Positions 60,501 through 64,000 of a DNA stretch of 64,000 nucleotides are shown here, one piece after another (positions within the stretch are counted from its first letter, which is position 1; each line of letters begins with the position of its first letter). The DNA is from Aquanectria penicillioides. Taxonomy: Eukaryota; Ascomycota; Sordariomycetes; Hypocreales; Nectriaceae. Below the pieces are notes generated by a model. It was not told the DNA's origin, ran no database searches, and saw only the letters and a program-made list of their open reading frames with translations. The stretch is from contig PYIU01000001.1 of the NCBI GenBank assembly GCA_003415625.1, forward strand, positions 3,224,746 through 3,288,745, in the 5' to 3' direction. Both the position numbers and the translations under genes were made by a program.

Positions 60501-63500
60501 ACTGGAGCGTGGCGTCCAGATACCGTTGTGCCAAAGCAGACATCGTCGCTTTCACAGTACTTGGCGAGAACCATAGCCCAAGCAGCTCGGAGGATTGTGG
60601 CCTTTGTGATGGAGCTATCTACTGGTTTGGAAAACTGGATCTTCGTCTTCTTGATGCGTGTCATCTTGGTAGACTCGCCGGTGGCATCAGTTCTTGGGAA
60701 GGTAGCTCGCTGAGCGCCGTCCAGTTGCGTTCTCCAATATTTGCTTGCTTCATTGTGGTCGATCTGAGTAGTGTACTTGATAAAGCTGGCATAGGGCTTT
60801 GTGGCAAGCACAGATTCGCCTCGGTAAACCCCAAAAAGAACAGTAAAATCCACGTTCAAACTCCATCCATCAAACACAGCGTGATGAATGATCAGGATGA
60901 AGTAGTGCTCTCCAGTGGGTTCCGTAATCAGCGCATACCGACATAACCGGGAGCCATACTGCATCTCTATGGTTTTGACCTTGTCCATAAAAGTACGGAG
61001 AGTGAGGCCATCGGTCTGTTCCCATGAGGCCTCCTCCCGGATAATGCCCTGGACAGTAACTCCCTCGTGGACGACAATTCGCGTTCGTAGATTGTCGCAA
61101 AGCTCAACCGTCTTGTCCCAAGCGGCTGTAAATCGGGCTACATCAATGGTATCTGGGAGGCGATAGACGTTCTTTGCAATGTACGAGCCAGGTTGCTTTA
61201 CTGCCAAGGCCATAAGGCCTTCTTGCAGGCTCGTGCAAGGATAAGCATCCTCAATCGTTTGCTTGGTGGAAAGATTGCAGTCTTCCTCAATGGTGGCCTT
61301 GATCATCCCAAGATGGCCAGAATTCAACATGCCAAAAGGCCCCATGTCAAAGGACTCTCCTTCATCATCCTTACTAACCTTGGCAGCGACAGCCAAAAGT
61401 CGCGGGTCAGCGAAAATGTCATGAACTGTGATTTTCATGCCCCGATCGCGCACCATGGTGACCAGCTGGATAGCGGAAATAGAATCACCACCAAGGCCCA
61501 TGAAGCTGTCATCTCTGCCAATTGTATCAACTGGGATGTTGAGCACCTCGGACCAGAGTTGCTGCAATTGGGCTTCCATCTCAGTCTCAACAGGTTGCTT
61601 CTTGCCACTAACCAATGCATATTGGGCTAGCGACTGCCTTTCCACACTCATAGTAATTGTGCGAAGACTCTTCCTATCCAATTTTGATGAGGTCGAGGAT
61701 GGCAAGTAACTGCAAGGAACGAACAGTGTCGGAACCATATATCCAGGTAGCATGGCATTCAGGTATCCAACCATAGTAACTGTCTGTCGTTCAAGCTCAG
61801 GAGTCATGGGCAGGAATACATCCTGAGCAGTCGGTTGAGCTGCGATGTTGGCATCCTGGGGGTTCTCATTGAATGAAAAGTAAGCAATGAGGTTTGATCC
61901 ACGATCAGATTTGAGGATATCCACAACAACCTGCTGAATGGTTGGGAGGGCCACTGTCATCTGGTATTCGATCTCACCCAATTCAAGACGTTGGCCACGG
62001 ATCTTTACCTGTGTATCCTTTCGTCCCATGTATTCGATTGTGCCGTCAGAATTGTATTTAACCAAATCTCCGGTCTTGTAGAACTTTGCAACATCTTCAC
62101 TTGAAGGCGTTGGGGATAAATGAACGCCTTCAATGAAGGAGGCTTGGGTCTTCTCGGGATCATTGAAATAGCCGAGGGCAAGAGTGGGACCCTGGACTAC
62201 CAGCTCTCCGACACATCCCAGCGGAGCTAACTGGTTATGGTTATCGCGATCAACAATCCACAATTTAGCATTGAGGTTGGAACCAATGGTAAATGGTGAG
62301 GTTGTGCGAGATTTGACGGGGTTCCAGCAGCAGACAACGCAGATCTCAGTTGGGCCATAGTGGTTGATGAGGTTGACTCGATCTGCCCATGTCTCGATGC
62401 TTTCTTTTGATAAAGTTTCACCACCAAGAAGCATCATTTCAAGTGTAGGTACATCATCTGGGTCGATGGTTCTTGCAAACGAGGGAGTAAGCATAGCAAT
62501 AGTGCACTTAGCATAGTCCATGAACTTGCTAATGTTCTCCAGGCGCTCTTCTTCGGCTGGGATACAAACCGTACCACCAAACGCCAGAGTCGTGAAGATT
62601 TCGCAGATGCATGCATCGAAAACAAAGTTGGAGAACTGCAAGAAGCGGAATCTAGAATCGAACCCATATGCGGTGCCATGGCCGAAGATAGTTGAACATA
62701 CAGCTGCCTGCTCCAAAACCACGCCCTTGGGGCGGCCAGTAGAACCGGAAGTGAAGAAAATGTATGCCAGGTCAGTCGGGTGAGATCTATTAGCCAGCTG
62801 GTCATCGATAGTATTGTGCTCAGGAAGGTCATAGATCAATGATGGAGTAATAGTAAGGATGTTCTGAGCCATGCCATCAAAGTCCACGGATGTGGCGGGC
62901 GAAACAATGATAAATGTGCCATCGACCTCGTTGACGAGTGTCTCCCGACGGCTGATGGGGTGCGCAGGATCAAGAGGCATGTAAGCGGCACCCGCTTTCA
63001 TAACTGCAATGTGGGCTACAACCGCCCAAATTGACTTTTCGAAACAGACGGGTACCACTGTCTGTCGTACTACACCAATATTGATGAGATGAACGGCAAG
63101 CCTGGAGGAATATTGGTCCAGTTCTGCGTATGTAAGACTGCCAGCTCGTGAGAAGAGCGCCTGGTGGTCAGGAGTCTTCAAGGCTTGAGTGGAGATCATA
63201 TCGTGAATAGTGGAAGTGATCAACTTGGTAGGCTGGGAATTGCCCCACTGCTCGATGTGCTGGATATCCCAGGGGCTAGTGAAAGACACTTGACTCAATG
63301 GTGCGTCTCCGAAAGTAGTCAATTGTTTAACAACGTGATCCAAATGATTGGAAAGCGCCTGAAGCTGGAATTCAGGCATGACCACAGAGTCATAGGTAAA
63401 GACCAGTTCGACATGATCGCCATGAGTGACAGCCTCAAGAATCAAGGGGTATGTGAAGTAGCCTTCAAGAGCTTCTTGCTGGCCGAATGCACTAGAGTCG

Positions 63501-64000
63501 GGAGGAAGCAGAACAGCCTCGGACTCGTCCCTGACAGAGCCAACATGCTGAACTGGTTGTACCACCATCAAACTGGTGAATTCACAAGCATATTTTGCGT
63601 CAGCGCCGAGTTTCGAGATATTGCGCAGGCCGTATTGCTCATATTCGATCATATCGGTCGCTTGCTGCTGCAAATCCCTGAGGAAACTGGAGACCTTGTT
63701 GTCTTTGTCAATTCGGACACGGATCGGGACAGTGGCCACTGCCGGTCCAGAAATTCTATCAATGCCTGGGACCGGAGCGTTACGGCCAGCCACTGTAGTG
63801 CCAAAGCAGACGTCATCCGTATCACTATAGCGTGCTAGTACCATAGCCCAGGCTGCGCGCAATATAGTTGCTTGGGTGACGGATGCATCTGCCATCTCTG
63901 GGAATGAGATCTTTTGCCTCAAAACACGTGTTACGGGCTTAGATGATATAAAAGAGTCGATCTGAGGGAACGAGGCCGCTTGGGCTCCGTCGAGTTGGGC
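50201..64000 (-). CDS. Giant multimodular NRPS (NRPS2), 3' part, peptaibiotic-type, terminal C domain
   Basis: An open frame of 4,599 codons enters from the right edge and stops at TAA 50203-50201, with no intron in this part. Order in the window is C (partial)-A-T-C-A-T-C-A-T-C-A-T-C. A3 motifs are FTSGSTG in the first three A domains and FTSGTTG in the fourth. T domains carry GGDSI, and full C domains carry HHAxFDGW or HHTVFDGW. The last domain is a complete C domain followed by 18 strongly basic residues; no reductase, thioesterase, epimerisation or methylation domain is present. A TTG at 63920-63922 is not the start, because the frame and C-domain homology continue to base 64000. The 5' end lies outside. 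Close similarity to NRPS1 suggests the same pathway or a common duplicated origin. Confidence 0.95.
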   Translation of the reverse strand, partial: AQLDGAQAASFPQIDSFISSKPVTRVLRQKISFPEMADASVTQATILRAAWAMVLARYSDTDDVCFGTTVAGRNAPVPGIDRISGPAVATVPIRVRIDKDNKVSSFLRDLQQQATDMIEYEQYGLRNISKLGADAKYACEFTSLMVVQPVQHVGSVRDESEAVLLPPDSSAFGQQEALEGYFTYPLILEAVTHGDHVELVFTYDSVVMPEFQLQALSNHLDHVVKQLTTFGDAPLSQVSFTSPWDIQHIEQWGNSQPTKLITSTIHDMISTQALKTPDHQALFSRAGSLTYAELDQYSSRLAVHLINIGVVRQTVVPVCFEKSIWAVVAHIAVMKAGAAYMPLDPAHPISRRETLVNEVDGTFIIVSPATSVDFDGMAQNILTITPSLIYDLPEHNTIDDQLANRSHPTDLAYIFFTSGSTGRPKGVVLEQAAVCSTIFGHGTAYGFDSRFRFLQFSNFVFDACICEIFTTLAFGGTVCIPAEEERLENISKFMDYAKCTIAMLTPSFARTIDPDDVPTLEMMLLGGETLSKESIETWADRVNLINHYGPTEICVVCCWNPVKSRTTSPFTIGSNLNAKLWIVDRDNHNQLAPLGCVGELVVQGPTLALGYFNDPEKTQASFIEGVHLSPTPSSEDVAKFYKTGDLVKYNSDGTIEYMGRKDTQVKIRGQRLELGEIEYQMTVALPTIQQVVVDILKSDRGSNLIAYFSFNENPQDANIAAQPTAQDVFLPMTPELERQTVTMVGYLNAMLPGYMVPTLFVPCSYLPSSTSSKLDRKSLRTITMSVERQSLAQYALVSGKKQPVETEMEAQLQQLWSEVLNIPVDTIGRDDSFMGLGGDSISAIQLVTMVRDRGMKITVHDIFADPRLLAVAAKVSKDDEGESFDMGPFGMLNSGHLGMIKATIEEDCNLSTKQTIEDAYPCTSLQEGLMALAVKQPGSYIAKNVYRLPDTIDVARFTAAWDKTVELCDNLRTRIVVHEGVTVQGIIREEASWEQTDGLTLRTFMDKVKTIEMQYGSRLCRYALITEPTGEHYFILIIHHAVFDGWSLNVDFTVLFGVYRGESVLATKPYASFIKYTTQIDHNEASKYWRTQLDGAQRATFPRTDATGESTKMTRIKKTKIQFSKPVDSSITKATILRAAWAMVLAKYCESDDVCFGTTVSGRHAPVTGIDRMAGPAVATIPIRVRVDKQQSILSLLKAVQQQASDMVAYEQFGLRNISKLSPEARDACNFSSLLVIQPIQHVADEGNDGLLLSPGPEIYKEEEAAEGYFTYPLVMQGFTYDNEVELVMTFNPAVVSEDQLTALTRHFDNVVQQLLAVNDEPLYSVQIASDWDLAKAIEFNGEEPEIIPACVHELVEDQARHRPDASAIEAWDGQMSYAELNNAANRLAHYLVDIAGVEPGDLVHTCFEKSVWFFVSMLAINKAGGAWVPLDPSHPAQRQQQIVKQTSARLALASSANSKKCERLVEVVVEVTAAFDSKLIQRLGNSPPAPDCDVSLGHAAYVLFTSGSTGTPKGLVMQHGAVCTSQTAIRKRLGLTPSVRILQFASFVFDLCIGEIIGPLIAGATLCVPSEETRMSGLREFINDMKINWVFLTPAFTRTLKPDDIPSVELVLLAGEAVGRDILNTWFGKVRLINGWGPAETCVFSTLHEWKSASESPLTVGLPVGGYCWIVDPEDPHKLAPTGCVGEVVIQGPTLLREYLADPVRTAASTVTTLPKWAQRNQSPHWKRFFKSGDLCYYNTNGTIEFVSRKDTQVKIRGLRVELGEVEHHLRAALEGVRQVVVDVFRGEAGTNLVAYYCFSDETRSSSTVDPDMDSIFVPLGCSQKSQITAAVAQLSVALPSYMVPTMFFPCRFMPSITSTKLDRGGLKRLTTALDKDSLVKYSLVDSEKRAPETPMELRLQGIWSEILKIPADSIGRDDSFLRIGGDSITAIQFVTAARDAGLMITVKDIFNDPRLLAVATKAIEADSMVSFQTEAFGLLPTNDVKSITTRVQSQCRLSGEQDVDDIYPCTGLQEGLLALAVKQPGSYIAKYVYALPDNVETYRFKAAWAQTVQICTNLRTRIVVHGATSVQAVIREDATWELTEGRDLHSVMNYTKSIKMQYGSRLCRYALVTEATGKRYFVLIIHHAVFDGWSMNVALSTFHGLYQGLEAPNLESYSAFINYISQLDHDKASEYWKEQLEGAQRATFPKMDRIPESQTASQILKTFIRFPNTTDTSITKATIIRAAWAMVLARYSDTDDVSFGTTVSGRHAPVAGIETMNGPAVATVPVRVRLDEHKGILSFLQDVQQQASDMVAYEQFGLRNISKLSAGAKEACDMSSLLVIQPNMASAEESGDVILLPAGSDIFEEVEALEGYFTYPLVLQCMTHGDHIELSLIYNPIIVPESQLRALSQHFEHVVQQLLVQDDTPLSSVSLASEWDLQQAISWNTADSMPAQSCVHDLISQRAVLTPDHEAVVSSDGSFTYEELDHLSSLLAAYLSQLGVALETTVPFCFEKSIWTIVAMLGIMKAGGVFIPIDPSHPASRRQALLKEAEAHFIVVSPSTKASCEGMVDHMIELSSPFMSWLSKSMDPRAISYEKPTPLNAAYIIFTSGSTGKPKSFLVDHAALTTTTVGKGRAYSFEQGSRVLQFSSYVFDVSLSEILETLAFGGTVCIPSDTERLQSINGFIKQNNVNTALLTSTFLRTLTPEDVPSLKLLILVGEAPAKDILDTWHGHVTIANAYGPSEISVFCTNHVYQSADEPPTSIGRGFGCACWIVEPENHQQLAPIGCIGELLVQRQMACGYLNDKERTETSFIKSVPWLPSPSQEDTRQFFKTGDLVRYMPDGTMEYLGRRDTQVKVRGYRVELGEIEYNIKRAMPGVTYAAVDVIRRESREALVAFISFSEEKGGKKGSSNDLSEWLVSIDKALQKTLLSVTDELRQVLPGYMVPSLFLPMERMPFGTSLKLDRKRLRDLAHALPQERLNSFALGSEEKVEPTTKMEHQLREIWAEVLKTSADQIGKNDSFLQIGGDSITAIQLVSLAQQHGIQLTIAKIFEDSRLSYMAAAALEDKQNITYETEPFGLLPEKEVDTIKQRIQQVCELSNDNLIQDIYPCTSIQEGLMALTVKQPGSYIAKNVYRLPENIDIARFQSAWEQTVDICDNLRTRIVLQDGVSFQTILREEARWESDDLDLHAALDDLNTAEMRYGSRLCRYALTSEDNSKHYFVLMIHHAIFDGWSLNVVLSTLYNIYHGEPVQELQPYSGFIKYTTQLDQAAATGYWRDQLDGAHRATFPRMEATTSKKPTSRITKTSIPFPKSKDASITKATILRAAWAMVLARYSNTDDVCFGTTVSGRQAAVAGVGMMAGPAVATVPVRIRLDQQKDLSNFLQDIQRQASKMVEHEQFGLRNISSVSLEAKEACDFSSLLVIQPVQQVMSAGTADEALLTPATPSDLSDEASDAYFSYPLVAMCLTYDDHVELEFTYHDNVVTESTLQTLTQHFNHVVDQLCRQTEPVVGAVSVAGTWDLENAIEWNHDHLEVVDSCIHQLIEKQAQLRPDAPAICAWDGELTYNQLDRAANRFAHHLVNNYGVQSGELIHVCFEKSVWFTVAVLGINKAGAAWVPLDPSHPTNRHQRIVQQTGAKIVVTSEASASICADLVPHVVKLSSALDTVITGQSKQWSLSPPARNIPSSNAAYVLFTSGTTGVPKGVVIQHRSVCTSQVAISKRLGITPDVRLLQFSAYVFDVSVGEAIGALISGACVCVPSEHDRMNALKDFIGKANVNWAYLTPTFARTLEPADVPSLKLMLLAGEAVSKDVFDAWFGKVRLINGWGPAETCVFSSIHEWQSATESPLTIGRAVGGFCWIVDPQDPRRLAPTGCVGEVVVQGPTLLREYLSDPAQTEAATVVALPEWAPQRTAPHWNRFYKTGDLGCYNVDGTIEYIGRKDTQVKIRGLRVELGDVEQHIRSGLDGVKQVAVDVLKTDAGSNLVAYFSFSDETRVGQISNAEDALLPLTAELEGQITAMLGQLRVSLPRYMIPTLFIPCKYLPVITSGKLDRKGLGSMTATLGKDKLAKYALAGGKKRAPKTSMEARLQKVWAQMLNIPADSIGRDDSFMVLGGDSITAIQFVTTLHDQGLMITVNDIFTDPRLSAVAKKVMKAENTETYNAEPFSILPTNEVETLKPTIQKQCELPGAEYIEDAYPCTSLQEGLMALAVKQPGSYIAKYVYRLPQHIDASRFKKAWDETVQLCSILRTRIVAKDGQSIQTVIREEAQWEPTDRMDLRSVMSAVKGIEMDYGSRLCRFALATEEKTGEHHFVLVIHHTVFDGWSLNVLLGTLIGLYQGQSIPAMQPYSSFINYTTQIDQVTAERYWKGQLEGARRATFPRSNSRSTSKAVSCMLKTTIPFPQTMENGITKATILRAAWAMVLAQYCDTNDVCFGTTVSGRQAPVVGVDMMAGPAVATVPIRVRLDKAKGVSSFLKDVQQQAVDMVAYEQFGLQNISKISNNAKDACDFTSLMVIQPMQQMAASADSPDAVLLAANPDVYKSEDAVEGYFSYPLVLQCLVFDDKVDLVMIYDSSVLNETQLQRLAQHINQAVQQLLKKRAKPSKKSSSAKSKKR
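51590..54865 (-). other. NRPS2 module d (C-A-T), A code DVGYLAGVF with FTSGTTG
   Basis: The C domain has LMIHHAIFDGW near 54335-54370. The A domain has FTSGTTGVPKG near 52940-52965, YVFDVSVGE near 52830, WAYLTPTF, LMLLAGEAV and NGWGPAETCVF near 52560. The pocket code is D-V-G-Y-L-A-G-V-F, in the Aib/Iva class by resemblance. It shares the SGTTG variant, FDVSVGE and the MVLGGDS T-domain motif with NRPS1 module 7. It activates the last residue added by this enzyme. Confidence 0.82.
54865..58115 (-). other. NRPS2 module c (C-A-T), A code DVSLIVAVF
   Basis: The C domain has LIIHHAVFDGW near 57590-57625. The A domain has FTSGSTGKPK near 56210-56235, YVFDVSLSE near 56090, NTALLTSTF, LLILVGEAP and NAYGPSEISVFC near 55830. 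The pocket code is D-V-S-L-I-V-A-V-F, as in NRPS1 modules 6, 9 and 12. DNA around 55640-55760 is very similar to NRPS1 module 12 around 800-915. The T domain reads LQIGGDSITAIQL near 54965. Confidence 0.82.
58115..61380 (-). other. NRPS2 module b (C-A-T), Aib/Iva-type A domain
   Basis: The C domain has LIIHHAVFDGW near 60860-60895. The A domain has FTSGSTGTPKG near 59460-59490, FVFDLCIGE near 59350, LVLLAGEAV and NGWGPAETCVF near 59080. The pocket code is D-L-G-F-L-A-G-V-F, identical to NRPS1 modules 2, 5, 8 and 11. The T domain reads LRIGGDSITAIQF near 58215. Confidence 0.82.
61380..64000 (-). other. NRPS2 module a (partial C, A, T), A code DACMLGHVV
   Basis: The C-terminal half of a C domain enters from the edge (ATILRAAWAMVLARYSDTDD). 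The A domain shows FTSGSTGRPKG near 62740-62765, FVFDACICE near 62620, AMLTPSF, MMLLGGETL and NHYGPTEICVV near 62350. The pocket code is D-A-C-M-L-G-H-V-V. The nearest relative in the window is NRPS1 module 10 (D-G-C-M-V-G-A-V-V). His at position 322 is unusual. Substrate not assigned. The T domain reads MGLGGDSISAIQL near 61480. Confidence 0.8.

Noticed and set aside
63920..63922. Possible NRPS2 start at a TTG codon
   Set aside because: The frame stays open to base 64000 and encodes C-domain sequence (AQLDGAQAASFP), so the true start lies outside the window.
1..64000. CRISPR array, rRNA or tRNA genes
   Set aside because: No short regularly spaced repeats and no tRNA or rRNA sequence were recognised. 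The 3.26-kb and 9.79-kb periodicities are NRPS modules.

Overview
The window looks like a filamentous ascomycete chromosome segment. The evidence is two giant non-ribosomal peptide synthetase (NRPS) genes with fungal-style C-A-T modules, a 50-nt spliceosomal intron with a GTAAGT donor, and a degenerate pogo/Fot1-class DNA transposon. I cannot name the species. The repeated adenylation-domain pocket code DLGFLAGVF, of the type I recall for Aib/isovaline modules of peptaibol synthetases, suggests a peptaibiotic producer, most likely a hypocrealean fungus (inference).

Layout. Positions 1-40522 (minus strand) hold the 5' part of a giant NRPS (here NRPS1). It has an N-terminal remnant of an A domain, a T domain and a C domain, then twelve A domains in regular C-A-T modules of about 3.26 kb, and it runs off the left edge still open. 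Its only visible interruptions are one intron (37975-38024) and an apparent one-base frameshift between 40284 and 40304. Positions 40523-50200 are gene-poor. They contain a 22-G homopolymer, a dead pogo-like transposon of about 2.4 kb with 95-bp inverted repeats, a 286-bp element with perfect 92-bp inverted arms, and otherwise nothing I recognise. Positions 50201-64000 (minus strand) hold the 3' part of a second giant NRPS (NRPS2): the end of a C domain, four A-T units with their C domains, a terminal C domain and a lysine-rich tail. It enters the window from the right edge.

How the parts may work together. NRPS1 begins with a carrier protein and a C domain but no functional A domain of its own, so an external unit (an acyl group, or an amino acid loaded in trans) probably starts the chain. 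NRPS2 has no reductase or thioesterase and ends in a C domain with an intact HHxxxDG motif, so release by cyclisation or by condensation with a nucleophile is likelier than the reductive release typical of peptaibols. From module 2 of NRPS1 the pocket codes fall in a period of three: DLGFLAGVF at modules 2, 5, 8 and 11, and DVSLIVAVF at 6, 9 and 12. NRPS2 shows a consistent X-Aib-DVS-DVG order. Near-identical DNA patches between modules three or six positions apart suggest that the genes grew by multi-module duplication and are partly homogenised by gene conversion. If both enzymes serve one product, NRPS1 acts first and NRPS2 last, the reverse of their transcriptional order. No tailoring, transport, regulatory or Aib-supply gene is visible here.
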